Assembly (NCBI GenBank): GCA_963776935.1 | Contig: CAVZOP010000006.1 | Coordinates: 62,001 to 126,000, forward strand | Length of the DNA: 64,000 nucleotides | Direction of reading: 5' to 3' | Origin: JALOLG01 sp963776935 | GTDB lineage: Bacteria; Actinomycetota; Acidimicrobiia; Acidimicrobiales; Ilumatobacteraceae | Shown: positions 36,834-48,634 of the stretch, piece after piece | Layout: each line of letters starts with the position of its first letter | Position numbering within the stretch: the first letter of the stretch is position 1 | Program-made: the position numbers and the translations under genes | Notes under the pieces: generated by a model | What the model saw: only the letters and a program-made list of their open reading frames with translations | Databases searched by the model: none | What the model was told of the DNA's origin: nothing

Positions 36834-37541
36834 GCACCGACGTACCTGAGGGGGCCGGGCCGGGACCCGTTGGCCGCCGTCCACACGCCGGCGACGGCGG
36901 TGCGCCCGCCAGCGGCGCGCTGGCCATCGTGCTGGCCATCGTCGCCGTCGTCGCCGGGTTCTTGATCCTGCGGTCGATCAACGACGACGACGACGGCGAT
37001 GCCGGCGAGACGCCGACCGATTCCGATCGCGTCGACCGACTCCGGGACGGTGACCACCATCGGGAGCGTCACGACGGTTGCGGTCGTGACGACGACCACC
37101 GAGCCGCCGCTGATCCTCGACCCGGCGGTGACCGTGATCGTCGCCAACGCCAGCAACGTCAACGGCTCGGCGGCGCAGATGTCGCGTGCCCTTGGCGTCG
37201 TCGGCTACACGATGGGGGAGCCGACCAACAAGGCGGCCTCGGTCGGCCAGCTCGAGACGTCCGTCATCTACTTCGACCCGGCGGTGCCCAACGCCGAACA
37301 GGTCGCGGGTTCCGTCGCCCGATCGCTCGGCGGGGTCGATTCGATCGCCGCCGTCGCCGTGCCCGCGCCGACCGAGTCGGGCGAGCTCGGCGGTGCCGGG
37401 GTGCTCGTGATGCTCGGCATCGACAAGGCCGGCAAGACGCTCGACGAGCTGACCGGCACGGTGACCGCCGACACCACCGGGACGGGGGCGACCTCACCGC
37501 CGGTGGCGGGCGACACGACGGAGTCGACCACCGCACCCTGA
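36830..37541 (+). CDS. LytR C-terminal domain membrane protein, one frame break
   Basis: A cytosolic Gly/Pro-rich start, one membrane span (GALAIVLAIVAVVAGFLIL), an acidic/Thr linker and an extracellular LytR_C domain (VTVIVANASNVNGSAAQMSRALGVVGYTMGEPTNKA, QVAGSVARSLGG, VLVMLGIDKAGKTL). The tail is Thr-rich. The linker changes frame around 37,020-37,045, needing one base removed. Such proteins are thought to act at the cell wall with LCP-type enzymes. It is coupled to the DUF3263 gene by ATGA. Confidence 0.85.
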
Positions 37542-37575
37542 TCCGCGATCGGTCCGGCCGCTCAGGCGTCTCGGC

Positions 37576-38588
37576 TCAGGCGTCGTCTGCCTGGATGGCC
37601 GGCCACCTGTCGGTCAGCACTGCGTGCGTGATCTGTTCGATGCACCACAGCGGTTCGCGCTCGGCGCGCTCGAGTCCGAACCGTTCGACGAGGGTGGTCG
37701 TCGGGATGCGCCGGCGTGCGTCGTCGTCGGCGTCCCCACGATCGCGTGGACCGGGGCGTCGGCTTCGGATGCGTATGCCGCGACGCCGCCGACCACCTTG
37801 CCCTCGAAGCTCTGCTCGTCGAGGTGTCCCTCCCCGGTGATGACGAGGTCGACTCCGGCGAGCCGATCGGCGAGGTCGATCTCGTCGGCCACCAGCTCGA
37901 ACCCGGGTACGAGCCGGCCGCCGAGCGCCGCCAGCGCGCCGGCCAGCCCGCCCGCCGCCCCGCTCCCCGGCACCGTCGCGACATCGACCCCGTACTCGTC
38001 GCGGTACATCTGATGCAGCCGTTCGAGTCGACGCTTCAACAACGCGACCTGCGCCGGGGTGGCGCCCTTCTGGGGTCCGAACACCTCGGCGGCGTCGACG
38101 AACAAGGTGGTGACGTCGCAGGCGACGAGCAGCTCGACGCGGCGCAGACGTGCCGGGGCGTGGATCGCCCGGAGCGCCCCGAGGCCGCCGTCGGTCGTCG
38201 CCGACCCGCCGAGACCGACGATGATGCGGGTCGCTCCACCGTCGAGGGCGCGATCGATCAGCTCGCCGACGCCGGTGGTGGTGGCCGCCATCGGGTCGTT
38301 GCCGTCGGCTCCACCGGCGAGGACGAGTCCGCTCGCCCTCGCCATCTCGATGATCGCCGTGCCGCGGTGCAGCCGCCAGTCGGCCTCGATCGCGTCGCCG
38401 AGCGGACCGGTCACGACGTTGCGGCGGTTGGGCCCGCCGAGCACGTCGAGGAGCCCTTCCCCGCCGTCGGCCAGGGCGATCTCCTCGCAGTCGTGTCCCA
38501 GCTCCCAACACGCGTGACCGATCGCGGCGGCGACGTCGGCGGCCGAGGCCGTGCCCCTGAACTTGTCGACCGCGGCCACGACCCGCAC
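37576..38588 (-). CDS. glycerate 2-kinase family (GlxK/GarK type), one frame break
   Basis: About 338 residues of the glycerate kinase family: VAAVDKFRGTASAADVAAAIG, LADGGEGLLDVLGG, GVGELIDRALDGGATRIIVGLGGSATTDGGLGAL, ACDVTTLFVDAAEVFGPQKGATPAQV, GSGAAGGLAGALAALGGRLVPGFELV and TGEGHLDEQSFEGKV. The C-terminus (RRRIPTTTLVERFGLERAE) lies in another frame; near 37,735 a run of four G should probably be five, one of the few breaks here needing a base added. It phosphorylates D-glycerate into central carbon metabolism. GTG start at 38588. Confidence 0.9.
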
Positions 38589-38642
38589 GCGACGACGCTA
38601 TCGCCCGCGGTGATACCTGACTGGGGCGGTAGCATTTCGGGC

Positions 38643-38918
38643 ATGGCCGTCACCGTCCGAATTCCCACCACGCTGCGCCCGCTGTCGGGCGGCGCCAAGC
38701 AGATCGAGCTCGAATCCGGCTCGCTGGCCGACGTGATCGCCGCCCTCGAAGCGACCCACCCCGGCTTCCGCGACCGCCTGCTCGACGACGACGGCGGACT
38801 GCGCAAGTTCGTGAACGTGTTCGTCGACGACGACGACGTCCGCTACCTCGACGGTCTCGACACCAAGGTCGCCGACGGCATCACAGTGTCGATCATCCCC
38901 GCCGTCGCCGGAGGCTGA
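38643..38918 (+). CDS. MoaD/ThiS-like sulfur-carrier protein
   Basis: A 91-residue ubiquitin-fold protein: VTVRIPTTLRPLSGGAKQIELESGSLADVIAALEATHPGF, FVNVFVDDDDVRYLDGLDTKVADGITVSIIPAVAGG. The C-terminal Gly-Gly is where the thiocarboxylate forms. This long MoaD type (like CysO or archaeal-type SAMPs) may supply sulfur for molybdopterin, cysteine or a tungsten/molybdenum cofactor. The molybdenum-linked FdhD is 4.4 kb away, but no partner enzyme is adjacent. Divergent from the glycerate kinase. Confidence 0.85.
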   Translation: MAVTVRIPTTLRPLSGGAKQIELESGSLADVIAALEATHPGFRDRLLDDDGGLRKFVNVFVDDDDVRYLDGLDTKVADGITVSIIPAVAGG

Positions 38919-38937
38919 CTCCCCACCCCACCTCCCG

Positions 38938-38985
38938 TTCTGTCTGCGTCAGATTCGCGCCACGGGCAATCTGAAGCAGACAGAA
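38938..38985. repeat. 48-base inverted repeat, copy 1 (upstream of groEL)
   Basis: Arms of 18 bases, TTCTGTCTGCGTCAGATT (38938-38955) and AATCTGAAGCAGACAGAA (38968-38985), pair with one mismatch around a 12-base loop. It follows the MoaD-like stop by 19 bases. A related element lies just past groEL. Confidence 0.85.
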
Positions 38986-39005
38986 CCGGGGGTTGCGTTT
39001 GCCCG

Positions 39006-39032
39006 TTAGCACTCTCGCTTGTAGAGTGCTAG
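39006..39032 (+). promoter_or_regulatory. CIRCE operator 1 (HrcA site)
   Basis: TTAGCACTC, nine bases, GAGTGCTAG: 17 of 18 positions of the CIRCE consensus that HrcA binds to repress chaperone genes. It lies 64 bases upstream of groEL. Confidence 0.95.
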
Positions 39033-39055
39033 CACTCGACCGAGTCGAGTGCTCA
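39029..39055 (+). promoter_or_regulatory. CIRCE operator 2, overlapping the first
   Basis: CTAGCACTC, nine bases (GACCGAGTC), GAGTGCTCA. It shares its first four bases with the end of operator 1, so the right arm of one and left arm of the next are fused. The central spacer is itself part of a longer perfect palindrome (39031-39053). Confidence 0.9.
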
Positions 39056-39095
39056 CCCGCCCAACGATCGCAGACGTCCAACGGAGGACTACTAG

Positions 39096-40718
<1,623 letters not shown>

Positions 40719-40740
40719 GTCCAGCCGACTGCCCGAATCT

Positions 40741-40776
40741 CGAACGAGCCCGGGCCGACGCGCCCGGGCTCGTTCG
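40741..40776 (+). terminator. groEL terminator hairpin
   Basis: A perfect 15-bp stem CGAACGAGCCCGGGC with a six-base loop, 22 bases past the groEL stop, no T tract. It is the expected end of the groEL transcript. Confidence 0.85.
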
Positions 40777-40791
40777 CGTCACGCTCACCGG

Positions 40792-40863
40792 CCAACCCCT
40801 CCGAACTGTCTGCTTCAGACGCCGGACGAGCGCGTTTGAAGCAGACAGAACCGTGGGGTTTGG
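40792..40863. repeat. inverted repeat related to copy 1 (downstream of groEL)
   Basis: The core arms CTGTCTGCTTCA (40806-40817) and TGAAGCAGACAG (40837-40848) are identical to the core of the element at 38,938. The pairing extends outward with a few mismatches through CCAACCCCTCCG and CCGTGGGGTTTGG. It fills the gap between the groEL terminator and the stop of the convergent aquaporin gene. Confidence 0.8.
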
Positions 40864-40866
40864 GGG

Positions 40867-41671
40867 TCAGTCGGTGGCGTCGTCGATCGCGCCGACCGCC
40901 TTGTTGCCGCCCTTGGTGGCCGCGTCCCGGGCGGCGCGCATCGGACCGGAGTCGAGCATCGTGTCCTCGAGCTTGGTGTCGTCGTCGATGAGGAGATACA
41001 GCAGCACGCCCAGGACCGACCCGACCAGCGGGAAGACGATGAACGCCCAGACCTGACCGAGCGCGTTCGGGTCGGTGTCGGCGAAGATCGCCGTCGCCAG
41101 GCTGCGAGCGGGGTTCACGCTGGTGTTGTCGACCGGGATGGTGACGAGGTGGATGAGCGTCAAGCGCGAGGCCGGCGACGATGCCGCCGATCCCCCACGG
41201 GAATCGGCTGGTCGTCGTCGTGAGCACGACCCACACGAACAGCGCGGTGAAGACGATCTCGACGAGGATCGTCGCGCCGAGGCTGCTGAAGCCGTCGCGG
41301 TCCCATCCGTTGGAGGCGAACCCACCGCGTTCGAAACCGTCCCGGCTGGTGGCGATCAGGAGGATGATGAGGGCGCCGATGATGCCGCCGATCACCTGTC
41401 CGATCCACGAGACGATCGCCCGGCCGAGGTCGATCTTCTTCGTCAACAGCATCCCCAGCGTGATGGCCGGGTTGATGTGACAGCCGCTGACCGGACCGAT
41501 CGCGTACGCCATCACGAGCAGCGAGAGGCCGAACGCGAGCGCCACGCCGAGCTGCCCGATGTTCGGGGGCGAGGATGGCGGTGCCCGGCCCGCCCATCAC
41601 CAACACGGCGGTGCCTACGAGCTCGGCCGCCATGATCTGGCCACTGCTGATGCGTTGTCGTCCGATGCCAT
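40867..41671 (-). CDS. aquaporin/MIP-family channel, copy 1, several frame breaks
   Basis: Spans in several frames assemble as MAAELVGTAVLVMGGPGTAILAP, LAFGLSLLVMAYAIGPVSG with the first Asn-Pro-Ala box CHINPAIT, further spans, and the second box SVNPARSLATAIFADTDPNALGQVWAFI. The C-terminus is a charged tail (KLEDTMLDSGPMRAARDAATKGG). The narrow-pore residues cannot be judged. Breaks near 41,580 and 41,165 each need one base removed; the first 15 codons (start ATG 41671) are uncertain. It probably lets water or small solutes through the inner membrane, and is tandem with a second copy. Confidence 0.8.
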
Positions 41672-41746
41672 ATCAACAACCCCCTTCGGTTGTCGGGTCG
41701 TGATGGCGCGAGCGTACGACCACCGTGCGCGTCGAATGGGGAATGA

Positions 41747-42480
41747 TCAGTGGTCGCCGGTGACGGTGTCGGAGGCGGCCTCGACGAACGTGTCGTCGAA
41801 CACCGTGTCGTCGATCGTCGCATCGTCGATCAGCAGCCACAGCACGAGCCCGCCGAACGTGCCGATCACCGGTACGAGGATGAAGGCCCAGACCTGGCCG
41901 AGGGCGTTGGGGTCGGTGTCGGCGAAGATCGCCGACCCGAGGCTGCGCGCCGGGTTGACACCGCCGCCGTCGATCGGCAACAGGAACAGCATCGCCAGCG
42001 CGTAGGCGGCACCGGTGAACGCCGCCACCGAGCGTCGTCGACAGCCGCTGGCTGACGGCTGACAGCAGCACGATCACCACCACGACCGACAAGCACCAGC
42101 TCGGCCGCGAGCACGCTGCCCAGCTCCGCAAACCCACTGTGGTCCCAGCCGTTCGCCGCCGACGGGACCCGGTTGGTGTCGTTGATGCCGAAGATGATCG
42201 CGGCGCCGAAGATCCCGCCGAGGAACTGCCCGATCCAGTCGCTGATCGCTTCACGCGGCGTGATCTGCCTCGCCAGGTAGAGCGCCAGGCTGAGGATCGG
42301 GTTGGCGACGGCGCCGATCACGCCGATCGCGATCGCGATCGCGAGGCCGAAGCCGAGGGCGGCCTCGAGCGTGCCGATCGACTCACCGCCCAGGACGATC
42401 AGCCCTGGGCCGCCGAGCATCACGATGGTCGTTCCGGCGAACTCGGCGGCGACCAGTCGGACTGTGCTGAGCTCGGCCAT
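41747..42480 (-). CDS. divergent aquaporin/MIP-family channel, copy 2, frame breaks
   Basis: MAELSTVRLVAAEFAGTTIVMLGGPGLIVLGG opens it. The first pore box is ANPILSL, that is Asn-Pro-Ile in place of Asn-Pro-Ala, and the second is the normal GVNPARSLGSAIFADTDPNALGQVWAFI, near identical to copy 1. The middle (about 42,030-42,110) changes frame twice with one surplus base each. The altered first box suggests a changed filter. Tail DDATIDDTVFDDTFVEAASDTVTGDH is acidic. It lies 75 bases upstream of copy 1 on the same strand and starts divergent from an ATP-grasp gene. Confidence 0.8.
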
Positions 42481-42504
42481 CGTCGGCGAGCGTACCCTCG
42501 GCAC

Positions 42505-43351
42505 GTGCTCGGCCTCGTCACCTGCTCGGCGGCTCGCACGCTCGACACCGACCTCCCCTTGCTCATCGCCGAGCTGCCCGAAGCCAGGATCGTCACGTGG
42601 GACGATCCCGACGGTCGATTGGTCGGCGTTCGGCGCCGTGGTGATCCGTTCGACGTGGGACTACTTCACCGACCTCGAGCGAGTTCTTGGCCTGGGCGGG
42701 CGCGGGTCGCCGCGGTGACGGCACTCTGGAATCCGCCCCAGCTCATCGAGTGGAACGTCGACAAGCGTTACCTCCTCGAGCTGGCGGCGCATGGAATCCC
42801 GATCGTGCCGACGCAGATCGTGGGTGCCGGCGACGAACGTCCGCCGTGTGAGGGGGACATCGTCGTGAAGCCGTCGGTCGGGGCCGGCTCGATCGGCGTG
42901 CGTCGGTTCGAGGACGACCCCGCCGGCGCCCACGAACACATCGACGTCCTCCACGCTCGGGGTGCGGTCGCGATGGTGCAGCAGTACGTGTCGGCGGTCG
43001 ACACCCACGGTGAGACCGGCATGGTGTTCATCGGTGGCGTCTTCAGCCACGCGTTCCGCAAGGAACCGATCCTCGCCTCGACCGTTGAATGGGAGGCCAT
43101 GGAAGGGGAGACCGGCATGTTCGCGAGAGAGCAGACGGCGGCCACGACTCCGTCGCGGGCGGAGCTCGCCGTCGCCGAGCGGGTCGTCGCCTCGTTGCCG
43201 GCGACGGCCTACGCACGGGTCGACCTGCTGCCGACCGACGACGGTCCGGTGGTGCTCGGAGCTGGAGGTGGTCGAGCCGTCGCTGTTCCTGCACCTCGAC
43301 CCTGCCGCCCCGGCACGCGCCGCTGCCGTCTTCCGTAACCTGGTGACGTGA
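42505..43351 (+). CDS. RimK-like ATP-grasp protein, four frame breaks
   Basis: Reading across frames: LGLVTCSAARTLDTDLPLLIAELPEARIVTWDDPDG, VIRSTWDYFTDLERVL, LAWAGAG, ALWNPPQLIEWNVDKRYLLELAAHGIPIVPT, GDIVVKPSVGAGSIGVRRF, VAMVQQYV, GETGMVFIGGVFSHAFRK and LELEVVEPSLFLHLDP. This is an ATP-grasp ligase of the glutathione synthase/RimK type (DcsG-like), which joins an acyl phosphate to an amine. Breaks near 42,622, 42,680, 42,705 and 43,262 each need one base removed. Substrate unknown. It ends over the fdhD start. Confidence 0.75.
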
Positions 43352-44152
43352 TCCGCAAGCGCACCGAACGGCTGATCGTCACCAAGGTGACCGCCGACCG
43401 CGTGCAGCGTGTGCCCGACGAGCTGATCGTCGAGGAGCCGATGACGATCCAGCTCGACGGCACGGTGGTGTCGACGACGATGCGGACACCCGGCAACGAC
43501 TACGAGCTGGCGGTGGGCTTCTGCCACACCGAGGGCCTCCTCGGCGACGCACCCGTGAAGGCGGTCAGGTACTGCGCCACTGGCGCGGCGAGCGACGCCG
43601 AGTTCAACGTCGTCACCGTCGAGACGGGCGGAAGGGCGCCGACGCCGACACCACGCCTCGGGGTCACGTCGTCGAGCTGCGGATGGTGCGGCAGCGACCA
43701 GCTCGACGACATGTGTGGGCGTTTGGCGCCGCTCGCCGCGCAGCCACTCATGTCGCTCGAGATGTTGGCGTCGATGCCGCAGCGCGTCGCCGAGACGCAG
43801 GAGCTGTTCGCGGCCACTGGCGCGGTCCACGCCGCCGCCGCGTTCGACGGCGACGGCAACGTGTTGCTCACCCGCGAGGACGTCGGGCGTCACAACGCGG
43901 TCGACAAGGTCATCGGCGCGATGCTGCTCGCCGGGCGAGCTCCCGGCCAACGGCCGTGGGCTCTTCGTGAGCGGCCGGGCGAGCGTCGAGATGGTCCAGA
44001 AGGCGTGGGCCGGCGGGTTCGGCACGGTCGTCGCCGTCAGTGCGCCGACGTCGCTCGCCGTGCAAGCGGCGCGGCGGGCCAACCTCGTGCTCGCCGGGTT
44101 CGTCCGCGGTGACCGGTTCAACGTCTACGCCCCGGAGCGTCTGGCGACCTGA
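43348..44152 (+). CDS. fdhD: formate dehydrogenase accessory sulfurtransferase FdhD
   Basis: About 267 residues: VPDELIVEEPMTIQLDG, TMRTPGNDYELAVGFCHTEGLL, the sulfur-relay Cys loop SSCGWCGSDQLDDM, AVHAAAAFDGDGNVLLTREDVGRHNAVDKVIG and, after a frame break near 43,945, LFVSGRASVEMVQKAWAGGFGTVVAVSAPTSLAVQAA. FdhD transfers sulfur to the molybdenum cofactor so that formate dehydrogenase is active. No formate dehydrogenase is in the window. GTG start overlaps the ATP-grasp stop. Confidence 0.95.
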
Positions 44153-44205
44153 GACGGCACCGACCCCGAGGGCCCGTCGGGAGCACCCGTCGATAACCTG
44201 ACCAC

Positions 44206-44859
44206 ATGCGTCTCGACACCGGATTGTGCGTCGTCCATCTGTTCTGCAAGCCATCGCCATCGGTCGATCGGGAAGCCGTCGTCGCCGCGGTGAAGGCAGC
44301 CGAAGCCAACGAATGCCAGGTCCTGACGGCGGCCATCGTCGGCCACAAGTGCGACGTGGCAGTGATGGCTCTGAGCCCCGATCTCCGGGCGCTGCGCCAG
44401 CTGCAGACCGCACTGCAGGGGGCAGGGCTCGATGTGGTCGACAGCTACGTCAGCATCACCGAGGTGAGCGAGTACGCCAAGGGCATGCCGGAGGAGATGC
44501 TGCAGACGCGCCTGTACCCGAAGCTGCCGCCGGACGGCATGAACACGTTCTGCTTCTACCCGATGAGCAAGAAGCGCGAGGGTCACGCCAACTGGTACGC
44601 GACGCCGTTCGATCACCGTCACCACATGATGATCGAGCACGGCAAGAGCGGCCGCACCTTCGCCGGCCGCGTGGTCCAGCTCGTCACCGGCTCGACCGGG
44701 CTCGACGATCACGAGTGGGGTGTGACGTTGTTCGCGCTCAGCCCCGACGTCATCAAGGACGTCGTCTACACGATGCGGTTCGACGAGGGGTCGGCGCTGT
44801 ACGGCGAGTTCGGAGCGTTCTACGTCGGCTACCTGGCGATGATCGACGAGCTCGTCTGA
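44206..44859 (+). CDS. hemQ: coproheme decarboxylase HemQ (chlorite dismutase family)
   Basis: A 217-residue protein with the HemQ signatures FCFYPMSKKREGHANWYATP, where the Tyr of YPMSK is the catalytic Tyr known in other HemQ proteins, and MMIEHGKSGR, with the proximal haem-ligand His. It ends FDEGSALYGEFGAFYVGYL. HemQ removes two propionates from coproheme to make haem b in the coproporphyrin-dependent pathway of actinobacteria. No other haem gene is adjacent. The frame is intact. Confidence 0.95.
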   Translation: MRLDTGLCVVHLFCKPSPSVDREAVVAAVKAAEANECQVLTAAIVGHKCDVAVMALSPDLRALRQLQTALQGAGLDVVDSYVSITEVSEYAKGMPEEMLQTRLYPKLPPDGMNTFCFYPMSKKREGHANWYATPFDHRHHMMIEHGKSGRTFAGRVVQLVTGSTGLDDHEWGVTLFALSPDVIKDVVYTMRFDEGSALYGEFGAFYVGYLAMIDELV

Positions 44860-44905
44860 ACCGCATCTGTTCGGGTTCCGACTTCGGGTCGATCTCCTGG
44901 CGGCC

Positions 44906-46176
44906 TCAGTCGCTCGAGATCTCGAACGTCGACACCGACTGGTCGCGACCGTCGCCGTCGAACTCGAACTCCTCGAAGCGGGCCGTTGACGGATCGCCCG
45001 TCCGCATCGAGAGCTCGGTGTTGCCAGAAGGTCCCTCGTAGTCGATCTGGAGGCCCCGGGCGAGCGGCTCGGAGCATTCGAGGAAGCTCCGGCACTGTGT
45101 CCCGCCGGTGCTGACCGACACCATCTGGGCGGCGATCTCGGCGGGCGAGTCGGTGCCCGCCTGGATCGCGGCGAGGGCGACCAGGTTGACGCAGTCGTAG
45201 GCGTTCGCCGCGTACAACTCGGTCAGCGTGAGATCGTTCGGCGTGATCGCCAGCGGTGAGACACCCCTGATCTGCTCGCGCACCTCTTCGGAGAGACCCT
45301 GGATCACGAGCTGCGATTGCGGCGTCGCGCAGCGCGTCGTTCACGACGATGATGGGCGGGTCGGCGTCGCCCGTCGCCTGGGCGACCGCGTCCAACAACC
45401 GGGTGCCGTCACCTGCATCGCCGAGGATGGCGACGACGCTCGGTGAGTCGGCGAGCAAGTCGGCGGCCTCGTCGGCGAGCTGTTCGTCGTCACCACTGAA
45501 CGCGACCTCGGCGAGCACCGACAGTCCGCGCGGGCCGACCGCCGACTTCAGCGCTTCGGCGAGGCCGCGGCCGTAGGAATCGTCGAGATAGCCGATCGCG
45601 ATCGAGGTCGAACCGGTGCGCTCCGCGACGTGGGCCATGGCAACCATCTGCAGCGAATCGCTCGGGATCGTCCGGAAGAACAATCCGTCGTCGGGGTAGT
45701 CGTCGAGCGCCAGCGCGCTGGCGGTGGGCGAGCAGGTCAGGATGCCGGCCGACGACCGGCACGTCGAGATCACTGAGCGCCACGATCGATGAGGCCGGTC
45801 CGATGATCGCGTCGACGCCACCGGTGATGAGCGAGTCGAGGCCGATCGCCGCCGACGCCGCGGTTGCTCCTTCATCGGCCTTGATCAACTTCACCTCCGA
45901 GCCGATGACACCACCGGCGTGCGTTGATCTGCTCCGTCGCCATGCTCCACGGCATCGACCATCCCCTCGCCGAACAGCGTCGCGCCCGGGCCGGTGGTCG
46001 GGAGCAGCACACCCAACACCGAGGACGCCGTCGTTCGAGTCGGGCCGGTGAGCTGGTGGTCGTCACCGACGGCCTGGGTGGTGGTCGGCGCACTGTCGTC
46101 GTCGTCCGAACAGCTGATCGCGGCCACGGCGACGGCGCCGACGCAGAGGAATCGTCGCGCGTCGCCCGTGGATCAC
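44906..46176 (-). CDS. LIV-type (Peripla_BP_6) substrate-binding lipoprotein, several frame breaks
   Basis: The N-terminus (RRFLCVGAVAVAAISC) is a lipoprotein signal with the lipobox AAISC and a following SDDDDSAP. Pieces in other frames then read VLGVLLPTTGPGATLFGEGMVDAVE, IKADEGATAASAAIGLDSLITGGVDAIIGPASSIVALS, YPDDGLFFRTIPSDSLQMVAMAHVAE, IAIGYLDDSYGRGLAEALKSAVG and LYAANAYDCVNLVALAAIQAG. This is the branched-chain amino acid/amide receptor fold. No permease or ATPase is beside it, so it may be an orphan receptor. At least four breaks interrupt it. The start GTG 46176 is uncertain. Confidence 0.75.
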
Positions 46177-46296
46177 CGCCTCACGATAGAAGAACGGATC
46201 GGATTGCCCCATCAGGTCGGCGCGTTCTGGTGCGGCGCACGTGCGGTGCATGTGCAGGTGTGGTGCTGATCGGTGCACGCCCTACCCTCGGGCGCA

Positions 46297-48609
46297 ATGA
46301 AGACGAGCACCGGAGCTGCCGCTCGCCAGGCCGTGATCGACGACACGGCACTCGGCGGGCGCGACCTGTGCCGGGCCCTCTCGGCGGCGACCGACGAGTG
46401 GCTCGTCGCCCTGTACGACGCAGCGCGCGACGAACACCCCCGTGCACCACAGGCCGCACTGCTGGCGATCGGCGGCTACGGGCGCGGCGAGTTGGCGCCG
46501 TTCAGCGACCTCGACCTGCTGCTCGTGCACGCGTCGACGGCGGCTCGCGTGGAACCGTTCGCGTCTGCCATCTGGTACCCGTTGTGGGATGCCGGATCGA
46601 AGCTCGGTCACGCCGTCCGCACGGTCAACGATCAGGTCGACCTCGCCAAGAGCGACCTCGACACCGCGACCGCGCTGCTCACCGCGCGTCTGATCGCCGG
46701 CGACGCGGCGCTGGCGGCGAAGGTGATCGACGCCGGGCGCTCCAACTGGACGCAAGCACTCCAAGCGGTGGCTCGGCGAGCTGCAGCTCCGGGTCCGCGA
46801 ACGCCAACTCGGTGCCGGCGAGGTCGCGTACACGCTCGAGCCCGACTTGAAGGACGGCCATGGTGGCCTGCGCGATGTGCAATCGCTGTGGTGGGCGGCG
46901 CAGGCGGGGCTGGCGTTGCCGAGCGGAGACGCCGCGGCGCTCGACGAGTGCTACGCCACGCTGGTCCGGGCGCGGGTCGCGCTGCATCGCGCCACCGGTC
47001 GGGCCGGCGATGTGCTGCGCCTCGAGGATCAGGACGCGGCGGCGGCCCGATCCGGGCACGCCACTGCCGACGCGCTGATGGCAGACGTCGCGGCGGCGGC
47101 GCGAACGATCGCGTGGATCGCCGACGAGGCGTGGGGCCGGTTCGAGCGCCCGCTCGGTGGCGAGCCCGATCGCGTCGCCCCGGGCGTGATCCGCGTCAAC
47201 GGCGAGATCGAGCTGAGCGCCAGCGCCGACCCGACGACCGATCCGACCCTCGTGCTCCGCGTTGCCCTGGCCGCGGCGCGCCTCGGCTGTCGAATCGAGC
47301 GGCGGACACTCGATCGACTCGCCGAGGAGGTCGCGCCGTGGCCGCCGACCTGGCCGCGCCGGTGCCAGCGACATGCTCGTCGCACTGCTCCTCGAGGGGC
47401 ACGCCGCGGTGCCCGTGCTGGAGGCGCTCGATCAGCGGGGCCTGCTCACGCGGCTGCTCCCGGAGTGGGAGCCGGTTCGTTCACGGCCTCAGCGCAACGC
47501 CTATCACCGCTTCACCGTCGACCGGCACCTCTGGGAGGCGGCGGCCAACGCCGCCCAGCTCGTCGACCGCGTCGCCCGACCGGACCTGCTCGTGCTCGGC
47601 GCGCTGTTCCACGACATCGGCAAGGGTTACCAGGGTGATCACACCGAGGCGGGCATGGAGGTCGTCCGCGGCCTCGGTCACCGGCTCGGCATCGGGCTCG
47701 CCGACACCGACGTGTTGATCGCGATGGTCGAGCACCACCTCCTGCTCCCCGACGTCGCCGTGCGGCGTGATCTCGCCGACAGTGCGACGCTCTCGCACGT
47801 CGCCGAGAGCGTCGGCTCGGTCGAAGTGCTCGACCTGCTGCATGCCCTCACCGAGGCCGACTCCAAGGCAACCGGCCCGTCGGCGTGGGGGTCGTGGAAG
47901 GAGGGCCTCGTCGACGACCTCGTGACCCGCGTGCGCCACGTGCTCGGTGGCGGCGACGTCCGCGAGCTGACGTGGCGGCTGTTCCCCGACGCCGACACGC
48001 TGGCGCTGATGGCCAGATCGGAGTCCGACGTGCGAGTGGAGGACGATCGTGTCACGGTCGTGACCTCCGACGTGCCCGGGTCGTTCAGTCGGGTCGCGGG
48101 TGTGTTGGCGTTGCACGGGCTCGACGTTCTCAGCGCCCAGGCGCATTCCGACGAACCGCAGCTGGGCCGCGTGGGCATGGCCGCTTCGCAGTTCCGCGTC
48201 GACGTGCCTCGCGACGGAGTTCGACTGGGAGTCCGTTCGCGCCGACCTGATGCGGGCCCTCGCCGGCGAGCTGGCGATCGAAGCCCGCCTCGCCGAACGG
48301 GCCCGCACCTACCGGCGCCGCAAGGCGATGCAGGCGCAGCAGCCAGGACCTCCCAGCGTGGTGTTCCACGACGACGCATCGAGCAACGCGTCCGTGCTGG
48401 AGGTGCGGGCGACCACCAAGATCGGCATCCTGCATCGCATCACCAAGGCGCTCGCCGAGCTCGGGCTCGACATCCGCCACGCGACCGTCCAGACGATGGG
48501 CATGGAGGTCGTCGACACGTTCTACGTGCGCACGTGGTCGGGTGAGCTGGTCACCGACGAGTTCCACCGCGCCGAGATCAAGCGCGCCGTGCTGCAAGCC
48601 GTCACCTGA
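46297..48609 (+). CDS. glnD: [protein-PII] uridylyltransferase/uridylyl-removing enzyme GlnD
   Basis: About 770 residues over four frame segments. Nucleotidyltransferase domain: LLAIGGYGRGELAPFSDLDLLLVH; GlnD helical domain: LKDGHGGLRDVQSLWW; HD domain: LVLGALFHDIGKGYQGDHTE with IAMVEHHLLL; two ACT domains: VVTSDVPGSFSRVAGVLALHGLDVLSAQAHS and VRATTKIGILHRITKALAELGLDIRHATVQT. It adds or removes UMP (AMP in some actinobacteria) on PII in response to glutamine. Breaks near 46,772, 47,360 and 48,218 each need one base removed. No glnB or amtB is adjacent, unlike the usual actinobacterial amtB-glnB-glnD operon. Confidence 0.95.
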
Positions 48610-48634
48610 GATCGGGTCGGATAGGTTGACCGGC

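Noticed and set aside
39056..39095. A groES gene ahead of groEL
   Set aside because: Only operators and the ribosome site lie between the MoaD-like gene and groEL; no 95-codon frame is present.
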